Shown here: one piece after another, positions 49,530 through 58,834 of the stretch
Layout of the letters: every line of letters begins with the position of its first letter
How positions within the stretch are numbered: position 1 is the first letter of the stretch
Origin: Pseudomonadota bacterium
GTDB lineage: Bacteria; Pseudomonadota; Alphaproteobacteria; UBA2136; UBA6156
Reading direction: 5' to 3'
Assembly (NCBI GenBank): GCA_016125035.1
Contig: WGMN01000013.1
Span: 1-59,045, forward strand
DNA: 59,045 nucleotides
Translations under genes and position numbers: made by a program
Notes under the pieces: generated by a model
What the model saw: the letters and a program-made list of their open reading frames with translations, nothing else
The model's database searches: none
What the model was told of the DNA's origin: nothing

Positions 49530-51824
49530 ATGTCATCTCCCGCCGAACTTCTCACCCAGGGCCTCAACCCTCCCCAGGCGGAGGCCGTGCAACACACCGA
49601 GGGCGCGCTCCTGGTGCTTGCCGGCGCGGGCACCGGCAAAACCAGCGTGCTCACCCGGCGCATCGCCTACCTCATGCTCACCCAGGCGGCCTACCCGTCT
49701 GAAATCCTCGCCGTCACCTTCACCAACAAAGCCGCGCGTGAAATGGCCGAACGCACAGAAAAACTGGTCGGCGTCTCAACCTCCGGCATGTGGCTGGGCA
49801 CCTTCCACCGCCTCGGCGTGCGCCTGCTGCGCCAGCACCCGGAAAGGGTCGGCCTGCGCAAAGACTTCGTCATTTTAGACCCCGACGACCAGCAACGCCT
49901 CATCGCCCAGCTGCTCAAAGACGCCGGCATCGACGTGCAGCAGTTCCCCCCGCGCCAGGTGGCAGGCCTCATCAACCGCTGGAAGGACAACGCCTGGCAC
50001 CCCGGCGAAGTCCCGGCGGATGAGCTCGGCACGCTGGGCGCCCGCGCCGCCACTTTGTACGCAGAGTATCAATCCCGCCTGCAAGCCCTCAATGCCACCG
50101 ACTTCGGCGATCTCCTGCTGCTGCCGCTCACCCTTCTCACCCGGCACGAAGATCTGGCCCGCCAATACCAGAGCAAGTTCAAATATATTCTGGTAGACGA
50201 ATACCAGGACACCAACACCGTGCAATACCTCTGGCTCAAAGCCCTGGCCAAGGGCCACGGCAACATCGCGGTGGTGGGCGATGACGACCAATCCATCTAC
50301 TCCTGGCGCGGCGCGCAGGTCGCCAACATTTTGCGGTTCGAGCATGACTATCCTGGCGCGCACGTCATCCGGCTGGAACAAAACTACCGCTCCACCGGGC
50401 ACATCCTCGCCGCGGCCAACGCGGTCATCGCCAACAACCGCCAGCGCCACGGCAAAAATTTATGGACAGACACCGGCGACGGCCTGCCGATCGAGGTCCA
50501 CCCGATGATGGATGACAGGGAGGAGGCGCGCTTCGTCGCCGATGCCGCCTGGCAGCACACGCGTAGCGGCGGCAGGTATGAAGACTTGGCCGTGCTGGTG
50601 CGTACCGCCGCGCAAACCCGCTCGATCGAGGAAGCGCTGATCCGCGCAGGCCTGCCCTACGTGGTGGTGGGGGGCTTACGCTTTTATGAGCGCAAGGAGA
50701 TCCGCGACGCACTGGCCTACCTGCGCCTCATCGCCAACCCCAATGACGACCTCGCCTTCCAGCGCATCGTCAACGTGCCCAAACGCGGGGTGGGCGAGGT
50801 CACGCTGGCCAGCATCGAAAGTGCCGCGCGCTCCCTCGGCTCCGGCCAGCTGGAAGCCACCGCCTCGCTCATCAGCAACGGCGAGCTTACCGGCCGCGTG
50901 GCGGGCGCATTGCAATCGCTGCTGGATAAGATCACCGGCTTCAAACTCCTCGCCCAGATGGAAACACCCGACCGCCTCGCCGAGCGCGTGCTGGAAGACT
51001 CCGGTTATCTGGACATGCTGCGCAACGATAAAGAGGAAGACGCCAAATCGCGCATCGATAACCTCAAAGAGCTGCTGCGCGCCCTGCAGGAATACCCCGA
51101 CCTCAGTAGCTTCCTGGAACACGTCGCCCTGGTCTCAGACGCCGACGTGGAAACCGGCGAGGCGGTCAAACTCATGACCATCCACGCCGCGAAGGGGCTA
51201 GAGTTCCCCACCGTCTTCCTGCCGGGGTTCGAGGAAGGCCTGTTCCCCCACCAACGCGCCATGAACGAGGAAGGGCAAAAGGGCCTGGAGGAAGAACGCC
51301 GCCTGGCCTACGTCGCGCTCACCCGCGCCAAAAAACGCCTAGTCATCTCCTTTGCCCACGCGCGGCGCATGTGGGGCCAGTTCCTGCCCGGCATGCCTTC
51401 ACGCTTCCTGGCCGAAATTCCGGCGGAACACGTCGAGGCCCGCGGCGCCACCGGATTTTACCCGCCGGAGTCTGCCGGATTCTTATCCGGCAGCGTAGGA
51501 GGGCGCGAGGCCCCATACCAGTCACGGGTCACGAGTTACGGGTCACGGCCGCAGGCAGGCAGCCGCATGGATAAACGCACCAGCCACAGTTCCAGCGGCT
51601 ACGCCAAACCGGCGGAACCTCTGGTCTTCCACAACAAAACGCCCTTGGCTTCCATCGCCAATGCCGCCTACGCGGTGGGGCAAAAGGTCCACCACGCCAA
51701 GTTCGGCCCGGGGCAGATCAACGCGGTCGAAGGCTCGGGGGAAAACACCCAGCTCACCATCGCCTTCAAACACGCGGGAACCAAAAAGCTGCTGGCCACC
51801 CTGGCCAACCTGCAAACCAGCTAG
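49530..51824 (+). CDS. uvrD: ATP-dependent DNA helicase UvrD/PcrA
   Basis: UvrD unwinds DNA 3'-5' in excision and mismatch repair. The 764-residue protein has all superfamily 1 motifs: VLAGAGTGKTSVLTRRIAYL, VTFTNKAAREMAER, VDEYQDTNTVQYLW, VVGDDDQSIYSWRG, LEQNYRST, MTIHAAKGLEFPTVFLPGFE and LAYVALTRAKKRL. It ends in a PcrA-like Tudor-type segment (GQKVHHAKFGPGQINAVEGS). Between the helicase core and that segment is an in-frame tandem repeat (51520-51549). TATAGT lies six bases before the ATG with no Shine-Dalgarno. Confidence 0.96.
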   Translation: MSSPAELLTQGLNPPQAEAVQHTEGALLVLAGAGTGKTSVLTRRIAYLMLTQAAYPSEILAVTFTNKAAREMAERTEKLVGVSTSGMWLGTFHRLGVRLLRQHPERVGLRKDFVILDPDDQQRLIAQLLKDAGIDVQQFPPRQVAGLINRWKDNAWHPGEVPADELGTLGARAATLYAEYQSRLQALNATDFGDLLLLPLTLLTRHEDLARQYQSKFKYILVDEYQDTNTVQYLWLKALAKGHGNIAVVGDDDQSIYSWRGAQVANILRFEHDYPGAHVIRLEQNYRSTGHILAAANAVIANNRQRHGKNLWTDTGDGLPIEVHPMMDDREEARFVADAAWQHTRSGGRYEDLAVLVRTAAQTRSIEEALIRAGLPYVVVGGLRFYERKEIRDALAYLRLIANPNDDLAFQRIVNVPKRGVGEVTLASIESAARSLGSGQLEATASLISNGELTGRVAGALQSLLDKITGFKLLAQMETPDRLAERVLEDSGYLDMLRNDKEEDAKSRIDNLKELLRALQEYPDLSSFLEHVALVSDADVETGEAVKLMTIHAAKGLEFPTVFLPGFEEGLFPHQRAMNEEGQKGLEEERRLAYVALTRAKKRLVISFAHARRMWGQFLPGMPSRFLAEIPAEHVEARGATGFYPPESAGFLSGSVGGREAPYQSRVTSYGSRPQAGSRMDKRTSHSSSGYAKPAEPLVFHNKTPLASIANAAYAVGQKVHHAKFGPGQINAVEGSGENTQLTIAFKHAGTKKLLATLANLQTS
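51520..51549. repeat. Short tandem repeat inside uvrD, word GTCACGGG
   Basis: AGTCACGGGTCACGAGTTACG followed by GGTCACGG gives four imperfect seven- to eight-base words in frame in the uvrD linker, encoding SRVTSYGSR. Confidence 0.7.
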
Positions 51825-51828
51825 GGCC

Positions 51829-52875
51829 ATGCGCCTCTCCCTCACCCGCGCCGTCCTCCCCCGCCCCAACCAACCCTTCACGCTGGTCACAGAAGAGAAA
51901 AACCTCACCCCCGGCAAAGGCCAGGTCCTCATCCAAACCCACGCCGCCAGCCTTAATTTTGCCGATGTCATCATCCAGCGCGGCCTCTACGACGCAGTCA
52001 AAAAGTACGGCGGCTACCCCCTCACCCCGGGGTTCGATCTCTCAGGCACCGTGCTCGCCTGCGGCAAAGGCGTCAAACACCTCAAACCCGGCATGCGCAT
52101 CATCGCCCTCACCCGTTTCGGCGCTTTCAGCTCGCACCTGGTGCTGCCCGCCACCCAGGTCTTCCCCATGCCCCAAAACCTGTCGTTCGAGCAAGCCGCC
52201 TCCCTCCCCACCGTGTTCCTCACCGCGGCCTATGCGCTGCGCCAGGGCAACCCGGTGCAACCACCGCAAAGCGTGCTCATCTACAATGCGGCGGGGGGTG
52301 TGGGCCAGGCGGCCATCCAAATCGCCAAGGCACAAAAGCTCACCGTCACCGCGCTGGTCTCTTCCACCCAAAAAGCCCAAGCCCTCAAGCACCTGGGCGT
52401 CCGCACCGCCATCGGCACCCCACCCAAGGGCCAGGACTTTGATCTCATCCTCAACCCCGCCGGTGGCCAAGCGCTGCGCCAAAGCAAACGCCACCTCGCC
52501 CAGGGCGGCACACTGGTCATCTACGGCTTCAATAACTTCATCGCGCCCTCGGTCCTTCCCCGCCCCTTGGCGCTCCTCTGGCGCCTCCTCACCCTGCCGC
52601 TGTTCTCCCCCTTCCCGCTGGTGGGCTTCAGTCAGCGCATCGTCGGCTTCAACCTCATCCACTGGTTCGGCAACGGTTCACTGGTGGCCCAGGCCATGCA
52701 CCCGCTGCTCGCCCTGTTCAAAGCCGGCAAGCTCACCCCGCTGCCCAGCCAAACCTTCGCACTGAACGATATCAACACCGCGCTCGCCTGGCTGGCCAGC
52801 CCGCAAAGCACCGGCAAAGTGGTCATCACCTTCCCCCGCGCCACCCTCACCCGCCCTCTAATTTCTGATTTCTGA
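51829..52875 (+). CDS. Zinc-independent quinone oxidoreductase-like MDR protein
   Basis: This 348-residue medium-chain dehydrogenase/reductase belongs to the quinone oxidoreductase/VAT1 group: ASLNFADVIIQRGLYDAVKK, YPLTPGFDLSGTVLACGKGV, and the NADPH-binding VLIYNAAGGVGQAAIQIAKA. The Cys/His zinc ligands of alcohol dehydrogenases are missing. The ATG is four bases after the uvrD stop, so the two are probably co-transcribed. The last few codons (LISDF) lie in a TTTCTGAT tandem repeat, so the natural stop may have been replaced. Confidence 0.88.
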   Translation: MRLSLTRAVLPRPNQPFTLVTEEKNLTPGKGQVLIQTHAASLNFADVIIQRGLYDAVKKYGGYPLTPGFDLSGTVLACGKGVKHLKPGMRIIALTRFGAFSSHLVLPATQVFPMPQNLSFEQAASLPTVFLTAAYALRQGNPVQPPQSVLIYNAAGGVGQAAIQIAKAQKLTVTALVSSTQKAQALKHLGVRTAIGTPPKGQDFDLILNPAGGQALRQSKRHLAQGGTLVIYGFNNFIAPSVLPRPLALLWRLLTLPLFSPFPLVGFSQRIVGFNLIHWFGNGSLVAQAMHPLLALFKAGKLTPLPSQTFALNDINTALAWLASPQSTGKVVITFPRATLTRPLISDF

Positions 52876-52896
52876 TTTCTGATTTCTGCTATCTTA
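52859..52896 (+). repeat. TTTCTGAT tandem repeat carrying a -10-like box before prmA
   Basis: Three copies of ATTTCTG(A/G)T run into TATCTT, seven bases before the prmA ATG. It also supplies the end of the upstream gene. Confidence 0.75.
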
Positions 52897-52902
52897 GCTC
52901 CC

Positions 52903-53721
52903 ATGCTCACCACCACCCTCATTGCCCCGCGCGCGCGCCTGGCCAGCTACATGGCACTTACCGAGGTCTATGCCGACCTCTCCCTCGACGCCAGCGAAGC
53001 CAAAGACGGGCCAGATTTCTACCTCTACACCTTCTTCCTGCCGGAAACCCTGCAAGACGCACTCACCCACGCCCTCGCCCCGCATGAGCTCACCTTCACC
53101 GCCGTGCCGGAGAACGTAGACTATGTCGCCCTCACCCGTGCCAACTTCCCGCCCCTGGCCATCGGGCCGTTCTTCATCACCCGCAATGGCGAAAAAGCCC
53201 CCCCCGGCACCATGGCCATCGCCATTGCGCCCAACCGGGCCTTCGGCTCGGGCGAGCACGCCACCACCTCCGGCTGCCTCAAGGCCTACCTGCAGGCGGC
53301 GCAAAGCGGCAGCTTCCACACCGGGCTAGATCTCGGCGCCGGCTCGGGCATCCTCGCCATCTGCGCCGCCAGGCACCGGCAAATCCGCTTCACCTGCGTG
53401 GAAATAGACGAGCCCAGCGTCACCATCTGCACGCAAAACGCCACCCTCAACCACGTCTCCACACTGGTCACCAGCATCCTCGGCAGCACTCCTCCCGCCG
53501 GGCAGATCTTCGATCTGGTCTTCGCCAACATCCTGCTTACCCCGCTGCTGGAACTCGCCCCGCAACTGGCCAAAGCGCTGGCCCCCAAAGGCACCCTCAT
53601 CCTCTCCGGCTTCACGCAAAACCAGGGCCCGCAAATCGAGGCCGCCTACACCGCGCAAAACCTCAAGCTCACCAACACCCTCCAACAAGCCGAGTGGCTC
53701 ACCCACACCTACACCCGCTAA
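52903..53721 (+). CDS. prmA: Ribosomal protein L11 methyltransferase
   Basis: PrmA trimethylates ribosomal protein L11. The 272-residue protein has a linker RAFGSGEHATTSGCLKAY, SAM-binding GLDLGAGSGILAICAAR and the catalytic-site element DLVFANILLTPLLEL, all typical. The N-terminal substrate domain is shorter than in E. coli. No Shine-Dalgarno is visible; TATCTT seven bases upstream suggests a leaderless mRNA. Confidence 0.95.
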   Translation: MLTTTLIAPRARLASYMALTEVYADLSLDASEAKDGPDFYLYTFFLPETLQDALTHALAPHELTFTAVPENVDYVALTRANFPPLAIGPFFITRNGEKAPPGTMAIAIAPNRAFGSGEHATTSGCLKAYLQAAQSGSFHTGLDLGAGSGILAICAARHRQIRFTCVEIDEPSVTICTQNATLNHVSTLVTSILGSTPPAGQIFDLVFANILLTPLLELAPQLAKALAPKGTLILSGFTQNQGPQIEAAYTAQNLKLTNTLQQAEWLTHTYTR

Positions 53722-53723
53722 AA

Positions 53724-53758
53724 ATCTGATTTCTGGTTTCTGATTTCTGTTATCTTAA
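53724..53758 (+). repeat. TTTCTGAT-type tandem repeat carrying a -10-like box before the M24 peptidase gene
   Basis: ATCTGATTTCTGGTTTCTG and ATTTCTGT run into TATCTT, six bases before the ATG at 53763. Confidence 0.75.
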
Positions 53759-53762
53759 AGCC

Positions 53763-54908
53763 ATGTCCACCCCCACCGCCAAACTGCTGTATGAGAACGG
53801 CGCCGACTGGGTCTACGCCACCGGCACCACCATCTCCGATCCCGCGCTGTTCTACCAGTCGCCGTCGGGCAAAACCCACATCGTGGTGAATGAGCTGGAG
53901 TGGGAGCACCTGGCCCGCACCGCCACGGTGGATAAGGCGCATAGCTTCTCGCAGGCCCGCGCCGCCATGGGCGCCGGGGTGCCTTTTAGGCTGGAGAACA
54001 TCCTCGCCTGGCTCATCGGGCTGGATGGAAAATCTGCCGCCCCCATCCAGGTCTCGCCCACCTTCCCCGCAGGCCTGTTCGTCAAGCTCACCAAGGCCGG
54101 CTTCCCGCTAGAGGTCACGGCCGAGCCCCTGCTCTTCCCCTCCCGCGCCATAAAAACAGAATCCGAGATCAAAAAGCTCCACGCCGCGCAAAAAGCCAAT
54201 GATGCCGCGTTCGAGCTCGCCCATGGCATCCTCAAGGCCGCCAAAATCCAAAAAGACGGCAAGCTCACATGGCAGAACGCCCCCCTCACCGCCGAGGTCC
54301 TGCAAGGCGAGATGAACGCCCTGCTGGTCAAGCTTGGCTGCACAGAATTCTCCGGCGGCCCCATCGTTGCCACCGGCCCTCAAAGCGCCATCCCGCACGA
54401 GAGAGGCCACGGCCCCTTGCGCGCCAACCAGTTCATCCTCATCGACTGCTTCCCGCGCCACAAGGGCGGCTACTTTGCCGACTGCACCCGCACCTTCCTC
54501 AAAGGCAAGGCCGATGACTGGCACAAAAATCTCTACAACACCGTGCTGGTGGCGCAAGAGCTCGCGCTCAAACTCATCAAGCCCGGCGCCAACGGTCACG
54601 AGATCCACACTGCGGTGGAAGAGTTCTTCACCAAGGCCGGGCATAAAACCGGCACCGATGAAAAGGGCCGCGCCTACGGGTTCTTCCACGGCACCGGCCA
54701 CGGCGTGGGGCTGGAACTTCACGACCCGGGCCCCGCCATGATCTCCACGCGCGATAACATCCTGCAAGTGGGCCACGTCACCAGTGTGGAACCCGGCCTC
54801 TACTACCCCGGCAAGGGCGGCGTACGCATCGAGGATACGGTCGCGGTCACCGCCAAAGGCCACAAAAACTTCGCCGCCTTCCCCAAATCCACCTGGCTTA
54901 TCCGCTAA
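53763..54908 (+). CDS. M24 family metallopeptidase (Xaa-Pro aminopeptidase-like)
   Basis: The 381-residue protein has an N-terminal creatinase-like domain and the pita-bread M24 domain. Metal ligands are visible: Asp in ILIDCFPRHKGGYFADCTRT (two Asp), His in FFHGTGHGVGLELHDPG, Glu in TSVEPGLYYPGKGG and Glu in VRIEDTVAVT. It would remove N-terminal residues before proline or act on dipeptides. It follows prmA by 41 bp. Confidence 0.93.
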   Translation: MSTPTAKLLYENGADWVYATGTTISDPALFYQSPSGKTHIVVNELEWEHLARTATVDKAHSFSQARAAMGAGVPFRLENILAWLIGLDGKSAAPIQVSPTFPAGLFVKLTKAGFPLEVTAEPLLFPSRAIKTESEIKKLHAAQKANDAAFELAHGILKAAKIQKDGKLTWQNAPLTAEVLQGEMNALLVKLGCTEFSGGPIVATGPQSAIPHERGHGPLRANQFILIDCFPRHKGGYFADCTRTFLKGKADDWHKNLYNTVLVAQELALKLIKPGANGHEIHTAVEEFFTKAGHKTGTDEKGRAYGFFHGTGHGVGLELHDPGPAMISTRDNILQVGHVTSVEPGLYYPGKGGVRIEDTVAVTAKGHKNFAAFPKSTWLIR

Positions 54909-54943
54909 CCAGCCCCGCCTAGCTTTTAACTTCTCGTTCCCCC

Positions 54944-54972
54944 TTGCACTCCCCCCACGTTAGTGCTAAATA
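54944..54972 (+). promoter_or_regulatory. Promoter of groES-groEL
   Basis: TTGCAC (54944-54949), a 17-nt spacer and TAAATA (54967-54972) stand immediately before a CIRCE-like operator. Confidence 0.6.
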
Positions 54973-54995
54973 TCACTCCACCTGGGGGAGTGATA
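54971..54995 (+). promoter_or_regulatory. CIRCE-like HrcA operator
   Basis: TATCACTC-N9-GAGTGATA is a perfect inverted repeat with the CIRCE spacing and core (CACTC-N9-GAGTG); the outer bases TTAG of the consensus are TAT here. It overlaps the -10 box, as expected for repression of the groE operon by HrcA. Confidence 0.75.
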
Positions 54996-55032
54996 ACCCC
55001 AAACAAGCATTATAAAGCAAGGAGTTAAGCCC

Positions 55033-57022
<1,990 letters not shown>

Positions 57023-57035
57023 AAAATCCATTTGC

Positions 57036-57068
57036 CAAACAAAGGGGCCGCAAGGCCCCTTGTTTTAA
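57036..57068. terminator. Terminator of groESL
   Basis: AACAAAGGGGCC-GCAA-GGCCCCTTGTTTT, with a T-rich right side, lies 20 bp after groEL and overlaps the end of the convergent ATPase gene. Confidence 0.85.
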
Positions 57069-58243
57069 ACCCTACCGGGCATCGCTCGTTTCATGAACTG
57101 GTCAAATAACGGAACGGTAAAGGCCGTATCACCGTGCGTGGGGCTGTAAATCATCCCCTTCTTGATTAAACTGTTTCGCACGGGGGCGACACTGTTAACT
57201 TGTTTTCCAAGCTCTGCCGCAATATCCCCTGAACGGTGCGGCCCCGGCCCAAGTTCAGCCATCGCCCGCAAGTAGTTTTTTTCCAGGGGTGTCAACCTGT
57301 CCAAACGCACCCTGAAAAAGCTATCGTCCAGCTTCTTTATCACACTGGTATGGGCATGCTTGACATCTGTTAACGTAATCGGTGAGCGTGGGGCAATATT
57401 CCATGCCTCCGAGCCCCACTCCTGCAGAAAATAAGGGTAACCCTGCGTCATCTTTATAATTTCCCCAATGGCATCTTTGTTGATGGCGGCCCCTTCCTTG
57501 GCAACAGGCTGCTTAAGGGCCTTTTCCGCATCAACGGCATTCAAGGCACCAATTCGGGGGAAGTCAAACAACCGCTCGGCATATGACTTCGCCTCCCCCG
57601 CAACCCCCACAAGCTGGGGCAGGCCCGCACCTACCAGTACAAAAGGCAGTTGCCGCTGCGCAATCTTGTGCATGGCGGTTATCAAGGCCCTGAATTCGTC
57701 CTCACTCAGGTATTGCATCTCATCAATCAAAAGGAGGCAGGGTATCCCCTTAGATTCCGCAGCCTCGGCTATGGTCACCAAAAGGGCAGGCAAGTCCGTC
57801 TCAAGGTCACCGCTGTCGGCCAGCCCGCGTTCCGGCTCAATACTAACCTCAAAAGATTCGAGTTTAACCTTCAGGGCTCCCGCAAAACTGCGCAGGGCCC
57901 GGAATGCTTTCTTAACTTGGGCGTTGACGTTTTTCGAGTAATCCAGCGTGTACAACAACCTCAACAGATGAGGAACCAGAAGGTCGGCCAGGCGCTTATT
58001 TTCCGGTGCTTCGATAAAAACCGTCTGGTAACCGAATTTTTGCTCCGCAACGTCTTTAACGTGGTTGAGCAAAACTGTCTTTCCAACTCCCCGCAGCCCT
58101 ACAAAGAACATGCTTTTGGCCGAACGTTTTTCCTTGATGCGGGCAAGGAGGACATCAATGTTCTCAATAAGCTCGTCACGGCCTGCAAAGGCCGGGGGTC
58201 TCGTCCCCGCGCCCGGGGCAAAAGGGTTTTTTACACGATCCAT
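57065..58243 (-). CDS. AAA ATPase (Orc1/Cdc6- and STAND-like), low GC
   Basis: The 392-residue protein has FAGRDELIENIDVLLARIKE, Walker A FVGLRGVGKTVLL (residues 49-56), Walker B CLLLIDEMQYLSEDEF and a sensor-1-like PFVLVGAGLPQL. A C-terminal winged helix (PHRSGDIAAELGKQVNSVAP) follows. Such ATPases are common in mobile or defence-related islands; the role here is unknown. GC is well below the neighbours, suggesting transfer. The upstream region is AT-rich with a promoter at 58264-58292. Confidence 0.85.
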   Translation of the reverse strand: MDRVKNPFAPGAGTRPPAFAGRDELIENIDVLLARIKEKRSAKSMFFVGLRGVGKTVLLNHVKDVAEQKFGYQTVFIEAPENKRLADLLVPHLLRLLYTLDYSKNVNAQVKKAFRALRSFAGALKVKLESFEVSIEPERGLADSGDLETDLPALLVTIAEAAESKGIPCLLLIDEMQYLSEDEFRALITAMHKIAQRQLPFVLVGAGLPQLVGVAGEAKSYAERLFDFPRIGALNAVDAEKALKQPVAKEGAAINKDAIGEIIKMTQGYPYFLQEWGSEAWNIAPRSPITLTDVKHAHTSVIKKLDDSFFRVRLDRLTPLEKNYLRAMAELGPGPHRSGDIAAELGKQVNSVAPVRNSLIKKGMIYSPTHGDTAFTVPLFDQFMKRAMPGRV

Positions 58244-58263
58244 GTATAAAGTAATTACCTCAG

Positions 58264-58292
58264 ATTATAAAGGTTATCAATAAAAAAACTAA
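58264..58292 (-). promoter_or_regulatory. Promoter of the AAA ATPase gene
   Basis: On the minus strand TTAGTT, a 17-nt spacer and a perfect TATAAT (plus 58264-58269) lie 21 bp before the ATG. Upstream are direct AGTTATTA repeats (around 58297-58318). The remaining 58320-58460 holds no supported gene. Confidence 0.45.
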
Positions 58293-58465
58293 CATTAATA
58301 ACTTTTAATAACTTTCATATACTTCCTCGCATGCTTCAGCTCAACCACCGGGCAAGCCCCCACGCACGAAGCTTGCCCGCCCGAGTCGTCCGCAGGACGC
58401 ATAGGAGGGTCGCCCCGCTGCCGCGTCCCCCCTGCCCCTCACCCCCCAAACGCGCATACTTATAA

Positions 58466-58639
58466 GTGGAGCTGTAACTCCACACATAACCGGTGTCCGC
58501 TGCCGTCAAGAGCGGTTTCTCGGCCTTATGGCCGGGTGGCAATAGGCATGTCCAAGCGCAAGCTAAAGCCTTTTGCTCCGCAGTTATGTGCGGGTTACAG
58601 CCCCGGCCTTCACTTCCCACTGTAACAAGGAGACATAAC
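58466..58639 (+). ncRNA. Structured leader RNA with three-arm translational switch (riboswitch-like)
   Basis: Arm A (58472-58490) reads CTGTAAC-TCCAC-ACATAAC. Arm B (58583-58600) reads GTTATGT-GCGG-GTTACAG and is complementary to both ends of A. Arm A' (58620-58639) reads CTGTAAC-AAGGAG-ACATAAC, is the same as A at both ends, contains the Shine-Dalgarno and ends right before the ATG. A-B pairing frees the ribosome site; B-A' pairing covers it. A can also close on itself (GTGGAG-CTGTAA-CTCCAC, 58466-58483). Between A and B are hairpins CCGCT/AGCGG (58497-58515), CTCGGCC/GGCCGGG (58519-58536) and AGGC/GCCT (58544-58571), giving a multi-helix junction. No known riboswitch class recognised. Confidence 0.6.
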
Positions 58640-58789
58640 ATGAAAACCCAACCCCAAAAATCCGACCTCCACCACCTCCTCCTCAGCCTGCTCACCGACC
58701 GCCGCATGCTCGCCCTCCTGGGCTATTACCGCCGCCTCTCCTCGCGCCAGAAGCGCGCCCTGCTGCGCATCGCCCGCGTCATGGGGTAA
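58640..58789 (+). CDS. Small basic protein, 49 residues, behind the switch RNA
   Basis: The protein starts MKTQPQKSDLHHLLLSLLTD and is rich in Leu and Arg (LLGYYRRLSSRQKRALLRIA), forming one or two basic amphipathic helices. No family recognised; it could bind RNA or membrane. AAGGAG lies seven bases before the ATG. The long, folded leader is the main reason to think it matters. Confidence 0.65.
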   Translation: MKTQPQKSDLHHLLLSLLTDRRMLALLGYYRRLSSRQKRALLRIARVMG

Positions 58790-58834
58790 AGCAAAAGCCG
58801 CACCCCGGCCGCCCCCCACCAACCCCACAAACCC

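Noticed and set aside
58466..58604. 6S RNA, suggested by GGGTTACAGCC near the 3' side
   Set aside because: The interior is a multi-hairpin junction, not the long rod with a central bubble, and the outer arm is duplicated over a ribosome binding site. A cis-acting leader fits better.
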